A stretch of DNA of 25,085 bases from JBEHWX01 sp048498995 (GCA_048498995.1 JBEHWX010000088.1:1-25085); one strand, 5' to 3'; counted from the first letter of the stretch, positions 1-8,281 are shown. The notes: a model not told the origin generated them from the letters alone. Translations and numbers: made by a program.

Positions 1-28
1 GTCGGGATCTCGATCGAGTGATCCCGAC
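1..28 (-). terminator. Hairpin downstream of the YCF48-like lipoprotein gene
   Basis: Positions 1-9 (GTCGGGATC) and 20-28 (GATCCCGAC) form a perfect 9-bp inverted repeat with a 10-nt loop. It lies about 30 nt past the stop of the minus-strand lipoprotein gene. There is no T-tract, so classical intrinsic termination is not proven. Its placement and strength match the other gene-end hairpins in this window. Confidence 0.5.
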
Positions 29-58
29 GGCGCGCGTCGTTTCGCGTATGCACCGCGA

Positions 59-1138
59 TCAGTTGGCGAAGCCTCCGGTGGTCGTCCGCCAGATGGTGCC
101 GTTGGTGCCGACGGCCCAGCCATGCTGGGGATCGACGAAGAAGATGTCCAGCAGCACGGTGAGGCTCGAGAGCGCGACGCTCTGATCCTGGAATCGCCAC
201 TGCTCGCCGCCGTCGGTGGTGCGGAGAATCATCCTGAACTGATCGGGGACCCCGGTGGCGCTTTTGACGGGGCGGTCGATCACGGCCCAGCCGTTGGACG
301 CGTCGACGAAGAAGATGCTCAGGATCGCCGAGGCGGTGCCGGTCGACTGCTGGCGCCAGGTAACGCCGCCGTCGGTGGTATGGAAGATCGCCCCCTCGGT
401 GCCGGCCGCCCAGCCATGCAGGCTGTCGACGAAGAAGACGCGGTCGAGCGATCCGGCCGTCGGCAGGAGCTGCGTGCTCCAGTGCATGCCGCCGTCGACG
501 GTGCGCGCCACGATGGCCGAGAAGCTTCCCCCCTGATTGCCGACGGCGATCTGTCGGGAGCCGACGGCCCAGCCATGCTCCGGATCGGAGAAGGTGATCG
601 ACTGAAGCTGATCGTACATCCCGGCGGAATCCTCCGCGCGCGACCAGTTCTCACCGCCGTCGGTGGTGCGGAAGACGCCGAAGCGCGTGCCGCCGACGAA
701 CCAGCCGCGGTTCCGGTCGAGGAAGAAGATGCTCGTGAGGGAGCTCGGGGAATTGTTCAGCGACGCGAAATCGTGCGGCTCCCAGCTCACGCCGCCATCG
801 GTGGTACGCATCATCACGCCGCCGCGTCCCACCCCCCAGCCGTTGTACTGATCGGTGAAGTGGATGCTCGCCAGCGACAGGCCGGGAGCTCCGGGCATGC
901 CGTAGAAGTGCGGCGTCCAGGTGATGCCCGCGTCGGTGGTGCGAAGAACGGTGTCGAACCGGCAGACGGCCCAGCCGTTCCGCCCGTCGACGAAGAAGAC
1001 GTCGACGATATCCTGACTGGTCCCGGATTTCTGCGCCACCCACGCGGTGGGCGCGGCCGAGATCGGATCGTTCGTCTGCATGCATCCGGCAACCAGGCCG
1101 GCGGCGATGACGAGCATCGCCAGGAGCTGATACTTCAC
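59..1138 (-). CDS. YCF48-like seven-repeat beta-propeller lipoprotein
   Basis: This is a predicted lipoprotein of 359 residues. A GTG start at 1138 gives VKYQLLAMLVIAAGLVAGC, a short basic end, a hydrophobic stretch and a LVAGC lipobox. A TTG 30 nt upstream is open in the same frame but would put ten polar residues before the signal peptide. After the lipidated Cys there are seven copies of a unit of about 45 residues with the pattern FFVD-x-GWAVG-x-RTTDGG-x-W. This is typical of the YCF48/HCF136 and BNR-like propeller families and is enough for one closed seven-bladed propeller. YCF48 itself is a photosystem II assembly factor, but many non-photosynthetic bacteria carry such lipoproteins with unknown roles. 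The likely location is the outer or cytoplasmic membrane, facing the periplasm or exterior. Ligand and function are not visible. Confidence 0.88.
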   Translation of the reverse strand: MKYQLLAMLVIAAGLVAGCMQTNDPISAAPTAWVAQKSGTSQDIVDVFFVDGRNGWAVCRFDTVLRTTDAGITWTPHFYGMPGAPGLSLASIHFTDQYNGWGVGRGGVMMRTTDGGVSWEPHDFASLNNSPSSLTSIFFLDRNRGWFVGGTRFGVFRTTDGGENWSRAEDSAGMYDQLQSITFSDPEHGWAVGSRQIAVGNQGGSFSAIVARTVDGGMHWSTQLLPTAGSLDRVFFVDSLHGWAAGTEGAIFHTTDGGVTWRQQSTGTASAILSIFFVDASNGWAVIDRPVKSATGVPDQFRMILRTTDGGEQWRFQDQSVALSSLTVLLDIFFVDPQHGWAVGTNGTIWRTTTGGFAN

Positions 1139-1384
1139 TGCGGAGCTCTCGAAGGTATCGACAATCAATCGGATGGGGGAAGGGAAGATCCTCGCGGGAT
1201 TCCCGAAGGATTCCCTGGAAGATCATTACTGGAAGCTCCCCGAACGGGGACAATCTACGCTCTTCCGCGCCCCATGCTCAAGAACCGCGAGGCCCGCGTC
1301 GTAACCGGAAGCAGCCATTGCAAGATGTGTCCGCTCCGCGGCAGCGCGCCGCGACGGCGCTTCGCGACGGCGCTCGCTCATGGC

Positions 1385-1975
1385 TCAGCTCTCCTCGCGA
1401 TCGATCACCTTCCAGACCTGGGGCATCCGGTGGGTCATCATCCGGTCGATCAGCTCCTCCGGCTTCGAGGCCTCGATCACGAGCGCGCGATGCTCCGGCG
1501 GAAGGAACCGCTCCTCGGCGGCGCGGTCGAAGAGCGCCAGAAGAGGATCGTAATATCCCTCGACGTTGAGCAGGCCACAGGGCTTGGCGTGGATGCCGAG
1601 CTGCGCCCAGGTGAGGATCTCGCAGAACTCCTCGAACGTCCCGAACCCTCCGGGGAGCGCGATGAAGCCGTCGGCGAGATCGGCCATCATCTGCTTCCGC
1701 TCGTGCATCGAATCGACCACGTGCAGCTCCGAGAGGCCGCCGTGGGCAAGCTCGAGCACCACGAGCGCCTCCGGGATCACGCCGACGGCACGCCCGCCGG
1801 CCGCCAGAACCGCGTCGGCCACGATCCCCATCAGCCCGATGTTTCCGCCGCCGTAGACCAGCTCGATCCCCCGCCGCGCCAGAACGCGCCCGGTGGCCTC
1901 CGCCTGCTCGGCGTAGGCCTGGCGCGCGCCGCGGTTCGAGCCGCAGAAGACACAGATTCGTCGAGTGTCGCTCAT
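1385..1975 (-). CDS. LOG-family (TIGR00730) Rossmann-fold protein
   Basis: The 196-residue protein has the hallmarks of the LOG / 'lysine decarboxylase-like' family: CGSNRGA near residue 11, GGGNIGLMG at 42-50, the SMHERKQMM segment around Arg93, and PGGFGTFEE at 108-116. In the characterised members these residues bind and hydrolyse a nucleoside 5'-monophosphate, releasing the free base and ribose 5-phosphate. In plants and some bacteria this activates cytokinins; in most bacteria it probably salvages nucleotides. The family's usual length is 180-200, so the gene looks complete. The ATG at 1975 directly precedes the conserved first beta strand. It lies 123 nt downstream of AlkD on the same strand, with a hairpin between them, so it may be its own transcription unit. 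Confidence 0.92.
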   Translation of the reverse strand: MSDTRRICVFCGSNRGARQAYAEQAEATGRVLARRGIELVYGGGNIGLMGIVADAVLAAGGRAVGVIPEALVVLELAHGGLSELHVVDSMHERKQMMADLADGFIALPGGFGTFEEFCEILTWAQLGIHAKPCGLLNVEGYYDPLLALFDRAAEERFLPPEHRALVIEASKPEELIDRMMTHRMPQVWKVIDREES

Positions 1976-1995
1976 CGTTCCGTTATCGCAGGTGA

Positions 1996-2020
1996 CGGGG
2001 CCAGGCCCTTCCCGGCCCCG
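1996..2020 (-). terminator. Short GC-rich hairpin between the AlkD-like and LOG-family genes
   Basis: CGGGGCC (1996-2002) pairs with GGCCCCG (2014-2020) across an 11-nt loop. It lies about 80 nt downstream of the AlkD-like gene and just upstream of the LOG-family start. It has no T-tract. It could end the repair operon or be a leader hairpin of the LOG-family transcript. Confidence 0.3.
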
Positions 2021-2098
2021 GATGCTCGCATGCCTCCGGAAGGTGGCAGAAACCAGGCCACGCCGGGGGGCGCGACCCCATGCGACGAAAGGATGACA

Positions 2099-2839
2099 TC
2101 ACACCTCGCCGCGGAGAAAGCGCTGGCGCTCCTCCTCCGGAAACTTCTCGATCGCGTAGCGGAGCATGGTCCGGGGCATCCGCCGGCAGTGCTCCCGCAG
2201 AAACATCTTCTCGGCCTCCACGTCCCGCTCTCCGATCTCCCGGAGCATCCACCCCACTCCCTTGTGGATCAGATCCTCCCTATCCTCCAGCAGCAGCTCG
2301 GCAAGCTCCAGCGTCGTGTCGTAGCTCTCCTTCTTGATGAAGTGGAGCGTCGCGAGGATCGAGATACGCCGCTCCCAGAGGCTCTTCGAGCGGGCCAGGT
2401 GGAAGAGCGGCTCCTTGTCGCGCTCGAAGAGATACGCGCCGACGATATGCTCGGCCGAGGAGTCCACCAGATCCCAGTTGTTGATGTGGCGCGTATTCTT
2501 CAGGTAGAGCTCGTAGATCTTCCGACGCAGCTCCTCGTCACCCCGCTTTCCCTTGCCGTACTTCTTCACCAGGACGAGGAGCGCCAGCAGCCGGTCCTCG
2601 TGAAACGCGCCATGCAGCAGCTCGATGGTCGACTCGAGCGAGAGACGATCGCCGAACTCCTTGACGAATTCCCTGACGGCTGGAACCCTGAGACCGCGGA
2701 AACGATCCCCCTCGCCATACTCGCCGGGACCGGCCTTGAAGTAGCGATGCGCCTGCGCCGCCACGTCCGGATCCCCCGCGGCCTCCAGCGCGCGTCGCAC
2801 CTCCTCGACACCGATCCGTTCGGATACCTTCTCAGCCAT
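2099..2839 (-). CDS. alkD: DNA alkylation repair protein, AlkD-like HEAT-repeat glycosylase
   Basis: The 246-residue all-helical protein matches the AlkD family, whose members excise positively charged N3- and N7-alkylated purines without flipping the base. The residues corresponding to the catalytic Trp-Asp-Trp cleft of Bacillus AlkD are present: Trp122 and Asp126 in NNWDLVDSS, and Trp197 in HKGVGWMLREIG. The length fits the family (about 230-240), so it appears complete and active. The start at 2839 is preceded by GAGGAA at about 10 nt. It sits 51 nt downstream of Tag on the same strand, which argues for co-transcription as an alkylation-repair pair. No Ada-type operator could be recognised by eye. 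Confidence 0.93.
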   Translation of the reverse strand: MAEKVSERIGVEEVRRALEAAGDPDVAAQAHRYFKAGPGEYGEGDRFRGLRVPAVREFVKEFGDRLSLESTIELLHGAFHEDRLLALLVLVKKYGKGKRGDEELRRKIYELYLKNTRHINNWDLVDSSAEHIVGAYLFERDKEPLFHLARSKSLWERRISILATLHFIKKESYDTTLELAELLLEDREDLIHKGVGWMLREIGERDVEAEKMFLREHCRRMPRTMLRYAIEKFPEEERQRFLRGEV

Positions 2840-2890
2840 GATGCCGTGATTCCTCGATTTGTTGATGCACGTGACGTTCGCCGATCCGGC

Positions 2891-3523
2891 TCATCCCATG
2901 GCCGCGATCTCGGCGGCGCGGAAGCAGTCGACGGTATGGTCGTTCACCATTCCCGTGGCCTGCATGAACGCGTAGCAGATGGTGGAGCCGACGAAGCGGA
3001 AGCCGCGCCGCTTCAGCTCGCGGCTCATGATGTCGGAGACCGGCGAAGTGGCCGGAACATCGGCGCGCGATCGTGGCCGGTTCTGCATCGGCCGCCCGTC
3101 GACGAAGCTCCAGATGAACGCGTCGAACGAGCCATGCTTCTGGCGGGCCTCCAGGAACGCCCGCGCGTTGTCGATCGCCGAGGTGATCTTCAGCCGGTTC
3201 CTGACGATCCCGGCATCGGCCATCAGCGCGGCGATCCGCTCGTCATCGTAGCGGACGATCTTCTCGGCGTCGAAGTCGTCGAAGGCGCGACGATAGGCAT
3301 CCCGCTTCTTCAGGATGGTCTCCCAGGAGAGACCCGCCTGCGCTCCCTCCAGCAGCAGAAACTCGAAGAGCCGGCGATCATCGTGCAGCGGCACGCCCCA
3401 TTCGGTATCGTGATAGCCGAGGTTCGGCTCCCGCGTGGCCCAGAAGCAGCGCGGGCGCTCGATCACTGATGGCACGTCGCCGGTCGCGGCGCGCTCCGGC
3501 GCGTGAAGATGCGATCCGCTCAT
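2891..3523 (-). CDS. tag: DNA-3-methyladenine glycosylase I
   Basis: The 210-residue protein is a clear Tag: it removes 3-methyladenine from alkylated DNA as the first step of base-excision repair. The zinc-binding set of the family is visible as Cys26 (RCFWA), His38 (GYHDTEWG), His196 and Cys200 (NDHTVDC). Glu41 in the DTEWG motif corresponds to the base-recognition glutamate. About 20 extra N-terminal residues precede the conserved core. The ATG at 3523 overlaps the stop of the upstream gene by 4 nt (ATGA) and has a strong GGGGAGGT ribosome-binding site inside that gene, so it is probably translationally coupled to it. An AlkD-like gene follows, giving two glycosylases of different folds with overlapping substrates. 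Confidence 0.95.
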   Translation of the reverse strand: MSGSHLHAPERAATGDVPSVIERPRCFWATREPNLGYHDTEWGVPLHDDRRLFEFLLLEGAQAGLSWETILKKRDAYRRAFDDFDAEKIVRYDDERIAALMADAGIVRNRLKITSAIDNARAFLEARQKHGSFDAFIWSFVDGRPMQNRPRSRADVPATSPVSDIMSRELKRRGFRFVGSTICYAFMQATGMVNDHTVDCFRAAEIAAMG

Positions 3524-4116
3524 CGCGTTACCTCCCCGATCATCGTCTCAGTGGTCACGACATCTCCGATCTCCCCATCTCCGATCGCCGCGTCGATACG
3601 CGCCATGAGCCGGTTGCGGACACCGTCGATCCGCTCGGCGCACCGGTTGTGCTCGGCGGCGATGCCGGTGATCTGCTTCCTGGCCCGTTGCAGCGCATCG
3701 GCGAGCGTGGCGTCATCGGCGGAATCCTCCCCGGCCTCGATTATCCGACGAAGCCGGTCCGCCTCCTTGGCCGTGTCGGACATGGCGTGATCCAGCCGCC
3801 CGATCTCCGCCTCGACAACGTTCAGCTCCAGCAGCAGCGGCTCCCCCTGGTCATCGCGCAGCTCGCCGAGCAGCTCGATCGCCCGGAGCAGCATGCGGCG
3901 CGCGGTGGAATGCGCGCACGGGAGCCGGCCGGCGCGCTGATCGATCGGACAGAAGAGGGGGCTCGAATACCGCTCCGGGGTGGCGGTCGGCACCAGCGGG
4001 AAGGGGAGGCTCGCGTCGAAGCGGGCCACCTCGTGATAGAGGCCGCACCGTGCCGCCGAAAGTGACGCGAGCGTGTCGCGCATCGCGAGCAGTCGTGGGC
4101 GAATCGCGGAATCCAT
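3520..4116 (-). CDS. Hypothetical helical protein co-transcribed with Tag
   Basis: I do not recognise this 198-residue protein. It is rich in Leu, Ala, Glu and Arg, and from about residue 65 onward reads as long amphipathic helices with coiled-coil character (for example LLRAIELLGELRDDQG and LADALQRARKQI). Two cysteines occur in the N-terminal half, in the contexts AARCGLYHE and FCPIDQ. The ATG at 4116 was chosen because upstream sequence in the same frame becomes Pro/Arg-rich and non-protein-like. No good Shine-Dalgarno precedes it, so the start is uncertain. Its stop overlaps the Tag start (ATGA), which implies coupled expression and possibly a role connected with alkylation damage; that link is inference only. 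Confidence 0.6.
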   Translation of the reverse strand: MDSAIRPRLLAMRDTLASLSAARCGLYHEVARFDASLPFPLVPTATPERYSSPLFCPIDQRAGRLPCAHSTARRMLLRAIELLGELRDDQGEPLLLELNVVEAEIGRLDHAMSDTAKEADRLRRIIEAGEDSADDATLADALQRARKQITGIAAEHNRCAERIDGVRNRLMARIDAAIGDGEIGDVVTTETMIGEVTR

Positions 4117-4571
4117 GGCAGGGTCGAAGTTCTGATGTTCGTCGGAAGCGCCCCCGGCTGGGGACGTGGCGATGAAGATACATCGATCGGCCCGATGGCG
4201 CGCGTGAGGCTCCGCTCCGCGATCGGTGAGGAGGTCATGCTCCATCCGGCTCCCCGGATCGGCCAGGTCCGGAGGTGGATGGGCACGTTCTTCCGAGATG
4301 CCATCCGTGGAAGGGGGAGGGGGGGGGTGAGGGATGTGGCGTCTCGACGCGCATGTCCGGCGCGTGGGGGCCGGGTCGGTGTCGGCGCGGAGGAATGGGG
4401 GTACCGCGAAGGCCGCCGGCGAGCGAATCGGGCTCGGTGTTTGCGTGCTCTGGGGAAGGATGTCCGCCGGTCGCCGTGGAGGAGATCGGAGGCCTGCTCC
4501 GGCATGTCGGTTGTATCCGACGGCGCTCGCCGGGCATCGCGATCTCAACGACCAACGTAGGAAGCGCACGA
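4117..4571. other. Divergent intergenic region with a G-run / G-quadruplex motif
   Basis: This region separates the minus-strand repair genes from the plus-strand MBL hydrolase and should hold both promoters, although no convincing -35/-10 pair was found by eye. Positions 4313-4333 contain GGGGG, then nine consecutive Gs (4319-4327), then GGG, on the plus strand. That is enough for an intramolecular G-quadruplex, and it makes a homopolymer prone to slippage. Long open frames on both strands cross the region, but their translations are low-complexity Pro/Arg/Gly and are not credible genes. The MBL ribosome-binding site (AGGAAG) is at its right end. Confidence 0.5.
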
Positions 4572-5540
4572 ATGACGAAGGATCACCTGCTCGATATCGA
4601 CTTCCGGCCGAGCCCGGTGCAGAACGTCACCGAGGATATCACCGGATTACGGACCCTGATGGTCAACCTGTACTTCATCGGCCGCCCCGGCTTCGGACCG
4701 TGGTTCCTGGTCGATACCGGCATCCCCGGTTCGGCCGAGAAGATCAGGAAGTTCGCTGAAACCACGTTCGGCGCCGGCACCCGTCCGCAGGCGATCATTC
4801 TGACGCATGGTCACTTCGATCACGTCGGGTCGCTGGAGGATCTGCTGAAGATCTGGGACGTGCCGGTCTACGCGCATCGTCTCGAGCTCCCGTATCTGAC
4901 CGGACGCTCGAACTATCCCCCTCCCGATCCCACGGTCGGCGGCGGGGCGATGGCGCTCTTCGCCAAGCTCTATCCCAGGGAGGGAATCAACATCGCCGGC
5001 AAGGTGCGCGCGCTGCCGGAGGACGGGAGCATCCCGGGGCTGGCCGGCTGGGAGTGGATCCACACGCCGGGGCACACCGCCGGACACATCTCCCTGTTCC
5101 GTCGGCGGGACCGCGCGCTGATCGTCGGCGATGCGTTCGTAACGACCAAGCAGGAGTCGGCCATGGCGGTCATCACGCAGCGGCGCGAGCTGCATGGCCC
5201 GCCGGCCTACTTCACCAGCGACTGGCGCGCCGCGTGGCGCTCGGTGGAGCGTCTGTCGGCGCTGAACCCGTCGGTGGCCGCCACCGGCCATGGGCTTCCG
5301 ATGCGGGGTGAGGTGCTGCACCGTGAGCTCCGGGTGCTGGCGCGCACGTTCCTGTCGAGCGCGCGTCCCCGCCGCGGGCGCTACGTGCTCAGTCCGGCGG
5401 TGGCCGACGAGCGCGGGGTGATCTCGGTTCCCCCGCCGCTGCCGACACGCGCCTCCACCAGGCTCACCGGCCTCGGCCTGCTGGCGCTGGCCGCCGCGAC
5501 ACTCTTCGTGATGTTCCGCCGCGGCGGCGTGAGCGCGTGA
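4572..5540 (+). CDS. MBL-fold metallo-hydrolase with C-terminal membrane anchor
   Basis: The 322-residue protein has the full metallo-beta-lactamase-fold metal site: THGHFDH with His79, His81, Asp83 and His84, then His168 in HTPGHTAGH, Asp187 in VGDAF, and His240 in ATGHGLP. The family includes glyoxalase II-like thioesterases, lactonases and other hydrolases, and the substrate cannot be read from sequence. The start at 4572 is preceded by AGGAAG at good spacing. Upstream in-frame ATGs lie in low-complexity sequence. Residues ~297-318 (LTGLGLLALAAATLFVMF) followed by RRGG form a C-terminal hydrophobic helix, suggesting tail anchoring with the catalytic domain in the cytoplasm. A hairpin follows the stop. 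Confidence 0.9.
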   Translation: MTKDHLLDIDFRPSPVQNVTEDITGLRTLMVNLYFIGRPGFGPWFLVDTGIPGSAEKIRKFAETTFGAGTRPQAIILTHGHFDHVGSLEDLLKIWDVPVYAHRLELPYLTGRSNYPPPDPTVGGGAMALFAKLYPREGINIAGKVRALPEDGSIPGLAGWEWIHTPGHTAGHISLFRRRDRALIVGDAFVTTKQESAMAVITQRRELHGPPAYFTSDWRAAWRSVERLSALNPSVAATGHGLPMRGEVLHRELRVLARTFLSSARPRRGRYVLSPAVADERGVISVPPPLPTRASTRLTGLGLLALAAATLFVMFRRGGVSA

Positions 5541-5548
5541 ACCGATCA

Positions 5549-5585
5549 CCGGCCGGGAACGGGCCAAGCGTCCGTTCCCGGCCGG
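5549..5585 (+). terminator. Hairpin after the MBL-fold hydrolase gene
   Basis: CCGGCCGGGAACGG (5549-5562) is perfectly complementary to CCGTTCCCGGCCGG (5572-5585), a 14-bp stem with a 9-nt loop, 8 nt past the stop codon. It lacks a downstream T-run. Position and stem strength support a terminator or 3'-end stabiliser. Confidence 0.7.
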
Positions 5586-5696
5586 CCGATTCCGGATCAT
5601 CATGTTCGCTTCTCGTTACACCCCACCATCCGCTCCCTCCTCGTACTTTTGCTCTCGCCCGAACATCCAGTGACATCACTTCCGGAGAGAGCAAGC

Positions 5697-6401
5697 ATGA
5701 AGGTTACCCGCTCGGATATCTACGCGCGCGTCCACAAGGGGCTGCGCAAGGCCCTGTTCGACCTGGCCTACGAATCGGGTCGCGCGGATCTCTCGGTCGC
5801 CACCGAATGGGACGCGCTGAAGTCCCGCGCGGCCGAGGTATTCCACTTCCTCGATCGTCATGGCGCGGTCGAGGACAACTTCCAGCTTCCGCTGCTGGAG
5901 GCGAAGATCCCCGGCGTCAGCCGGCAGGACAGCGAGGAGCATGAGGAGGTCCACCGCCGCATTCACGAGCTCGAGGAGCAGATCGCCGCGATCGACCACA
6001 TGGCGCCGGAGGATCGCACCGCCGAGCAGGACAATCTCTACCTGGCGATCAACCGCTTCGTCGGCGACTACCTGACGCACATGAACCGCGAGGAGGTGAA
6101 GATGGCCCCGCTGTTCATGGAGCACTGCGCCGAGGAGGAGCTCGGGGGCATGCTGAAGTCGATCATCGCCTCCAATGCCCCGAACGACGTGATGATGATG
6201 CTCCGCTACACGATTCCCTCCATCGATCCGGTCGAGCGCGCCGGCTTCCTCGGAGGCATCCGCGCCGCCGCCCCCCCGCCCGCCTTCCAGGCGATGATGG
6301 GCGTGGTGCGGGGAGTGCTCGCCGAGAACGAGTGGGAGCGCCTCCAGGCCGATCTGGCCGTGCCGGCCGACGGCCCCGTGGCCGGCCCCGTGGCCGGATA
6401 A
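5697..6401 (+). CDS. Hemerythrin HHE cation-binding domain protein
   Basis: The 234-residue protein begins at the ATG with GGAGAG eight nt upstream. The N-terminal ~150 residues form a four-helix hemerythrin-like domain with metal-ligand candidates in the expected order: His13, His50, His55 and Glu59 (FHFLDRHGAVEDNF), His82/His86 (EHEEVH), then His128 and Glu132 (LTHMNREEVKM). Such domains bind a di-iron centre and sense or carry oxygen, nitric oxide or peroxide; the individual role is unknown. The C-terminal part has a Pro/Ala linker and a helical segment. The last residues (GPVAGPVAG) come from a tandem 12-bp DNA repeat at the 3' end. It is probably cytoplasmic, since no signal peptide is present. 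Confidence 0.87.
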   Translation: MKVTRSDIYARVHKGLRKALFDLAYESGRADLSVATEWDALKSRAAEVFHFLDRHGAVEDNFQLPLLEAKIPGVSRQDSEEHEEVHRRIHELEEQIAAIDHMAPEDRTAEQDNLYLAINRFVGDYLTHMNREEVKMAPLFMEHCAEEELGGMLKSIIASNAPNDVMMMLRYTIPSIDPVERAGFLGGIRAAAPPPAFQAMMGVVRGVLAENEWERLQADLAVPADGPVAGPVAG

Positions 6402-6412
6402 GAGCAGCCGTT

Positions 6413-6448
6413 GAAGGGCTCGCGGAGCGGCATCTCCGCGAGCCCTTC
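6413..6448 (+). terminator. Perfect 15-bp hairpin after the hemerythrin gene
   Basis: GAAGGGCTCGCGGAG (6413-6427) and CTCCGCGAGCCCTTC (6434-6448) pair perfectly around the 6-nt loop CGGCAT, starting 12 nt after the stop. This is the strongest stem-loop of the left half of the window. There is no T-tract. Confidence 0.75.
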
Positions 6449-6518
6449 CGGCATCATGCCCCCACGACACGTAGCTCCCCCGAGTATCGACCGAACAGCA
6501 ACGAAGGAGAGAGACTTC

Positions 6519-7790
6519 ATGAAGCTCGTCACGGCGGAGGAGGCGGTGAGCGTCATCGCCTCCGGGGATCATGTCTATATCCAGAGCGTGGCCGCCGCGC
6601 CGCAACGGCTGATCCAGGCCATGACCGCGCGCGCTCCGGAGCTGCGCGGCGTCGAGATCATCCACCTCCACACCGAGGGAAGCGCTCCCTACGCCGGCGC
6701 CGAGTATCGCGCAAGCTTCGGCACCCGCGCCCTCTTCATCGGCGCCAACGTCCGCGAGGCGGTGGCGGCGGGGAACGCGGACTACGTGCCGGTATTCCTG
6801 AGCGAGGTGCCGCTGCTGTTCAGGCGCGGCATCCAGCCGGTGGAGGTGGCCCTGATCCACGTATCCCCTCCGGACCGACATGGGTTCTGCTCCCTCGGCG
6901 TCTCGGTGGACGCCACGCGCGCGGCGCTGGAAGTGGCCCGCACGGTAATAGCGCAGGTGAATCCGAACATGCCCCGCACGCACGGCGACGGCCAGATCCA
7001 TGTCGACGACATCGACTTCGGCGTGGAGGTGAGCGATCCGATCCCGGAGCATCATCCGGCGGAGCTCACCGAGCTGGAGCGGGCGATCGGCCGGAACGTG
7101 GCGGAGCTGATCGAGAACGGCGCCACGCTGCAGATGGGGATCGGCGCCATTCCGGACGCGGTCCTCGCCTCGCTCGGCTCGCACGTCGACCTCGGCATTC
7201 ACACCGAGATGTTCTCCGACGGCATTCTCGATCTGGTGGAGCGCGGCGTGATCACCGGACGCCTGAAGCGGACGCATCCGGGAAAAATCGTGGGAGGATT
7301 CGTGATGGGGACGCGCCGGCTCTACGATTTCATCGACGACAACCCGGAGGTGGCGCTCCTGGATATCGCCTACGTGAACGACACCGAGGTGATCCGCCGG
7401 AACCCGCGCGTCGCGGCGATCAACAGCGCCGTCGAGGTGGACATCACCGGCCAGATCTGCGCCGACTCGATCGGCACGCGTCTTTATTCCGGCGTCGGCG
7501 GACAGATGGATTTCATCCGGGGCGCGACCCGATCCGAGGGAGGCAAGCCGATCATCGCGCTTCCGTCGACCACCAGTCATGGAGAATCGCGGATCGTCCC
7601 GTTTCTGAAGCAGGGGGCCGGCGTGGTGACCACGCGCGCGCACGTGCATTACGTGGTTACCGAGCACGGCGTGGCCGATCTCTACGGCAGATCGCTCCGG
7701 GAGCGCGCGAGGGCGCTCATCGGCATCGCCGCGCCGGAACATCGCGAGATGCTCGAGCGCGCCGCGCACGAGCGGTTCCACGCATCGTAA
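6519..7790 (+). CDS. Acetyl-CoA hydrolase/transferase family protein
   Basis: The 423-residue protein belongs to the acetyl-CoA hydrolase / 4-hydroxybutyrate CoA-transferase family, which moves CoA between acyl groups through a glutamyl-CoA thioester. Family landmarks are HVSPPDRHGFCSLG (~110-123), MGIGAIPDAVL (~207-217), GIHTEMFSDG (Glu230, the likely catalytic Glu by position in the family), INSAVEVDITGQ, GVGGQMDFIRGA, and the closing VTEHGVADLYGRS. Length is normal for the short form of the family (430-440). The ATG at 6519 has AGGAGAGAG just upstream; the frame is open further upstream but crosses the preceding hairpin. The acyl substrate cannot be assigned, and no neighbouring beta-oxidation or GABA genes help. 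Confidence 0.92.
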   Translation: MKLVTAEEAVSVIASGDHVYIQSVAAAPQRLIQAMTARAPELRGVEIIHLHTEGSAPYAGAEYRASFGTRALFIGANVREAVAAGNADYVPVFLSEVPLLFRRGIQPVEVALIHVSPPDRHGFCSLGVSVDATRAALEVARTVIAQVNPNMPRTHGDGQIHVDDIDFGVEVSDPIPEHHPAELTELERAIGRNVAELIENGATLQMGIGAIPDAVLASLGSHVDLGIHTEMFSDGILDLVERGVITGRLKRTHPGKIVGGFVMGTRRLYDFIDDNPEVALLDIAYVNDTEVIRRNPRVAAINSAVEVDITGQICADSIGTRLYSGVGGQMDFIRGATRSEGGKPIIALPSTTSHGESRIVPFLKQGAGVVTTRAHVHYVVTEHGVADLYGRSLRERARALIGIAAPEHREMLERAAHERFHAS

Positions 7791-7838
7791 CGGTCCGGCA
7801 TCGAAGCATCGTTTCCGTCAATTCATTTCCAATACGTC

Positions 7839-8273
7839 ATGTCGAGAATTTCCGCATCGGCCACGCGCGAGATTGCCGCGCCGGCCGGCACGATCTATCA
7901 GCTACTGGCCGATTATCGCGACGGGCATCCGAGGATACTCCCGAAGAAATATTTCCCATCGATCGAGATCGAGCGTGGGGGCACGGGCGCCGGAACGTTG
8001 CTGAAGGTGACGATGGCAACGATGGGATCGACCAGAACGATGCGGATGGAGGTGAGCGAGCCGGAACCGGGGCGCGTTCTCGTCGAGCGAGACGTCGATG
8101 GTGGAGCGGTCACCACATTCACGGTCGAGGCGCTGGGGGATTTCCGCTCGGCGGTAACGATCGCGACGGAATTGAGCGGCAATATGCTGGAGAAGCTCAT
8201 GGTGCCGCCGATGCTCCGGAAGATCTACGCCGAGGAGCTCGCCCTGCTCGCGGCGGCGGTGGGGAAGGGATGA
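7839..8273 (+). CDS. SRPBCC (START/polyketide-cyclase-like) family protein
   Basis: The 144-residue protein has the typical SRPBCC opening: a first beta strand followed by AAPAGTIYQLLADYRDGHPRI, in which short helices open the ligand cavity. Alternating strands and a long C-terminal amphipathic helix (LRKIYAEELALLAAAV) follow. These helix-grip proteins bind hydrophobic ligands or act as small cyclases or hydrolases; the ligand is unknown. The start matches the family N-terminus, but no Shine-Dalgarno is visible in the 48 nt separating it from the CoA-transferase gene. A hairpin pair follows the stop. Confidence 0.85.
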   Translation: MSRISASATREIAAPAGTIYQLLADYRDGHPRILPKKYFPSIEIERGGTGAGTLLKVTMATMGSTRTMRMEVSEPEPGRVLVERDVDGGAVTTFTVEALGDFRSAVTIATELSGNMLEKLMVPPMLRKIYAEELALLAAAVGKG

Positions 8274-8281
8274 GGCGACGG

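Noticed and set aside
122..3469. Plus-strand open frame of 1115 codons opposite the lipoprotein, LOG-family, AlkD and Tag genes
   Set aside because: It is a shadow of high-GC codon usage on the opposite strand. Its translation is Arg/Ala/Gly/Asp-rich with no domain, and it crosses four recognised genes.
4275..4571. Upstream extension of the MBL hydrolase gene by 99 codons
   Set aside because: The extension is low-complexity Gly/Arg/Ser encoded by the G-rich intergenic region. The ATG at 4572 has a good ribosome-binding site and fits the family start.
5676..7781. Minus-strand open frame of 701 codons opposite the hemerythrin and CoA-transferase genes
   Set aside because: It is antisense to two well-supported genes, and the translation is His/Arg/Asp-rich with no family features.
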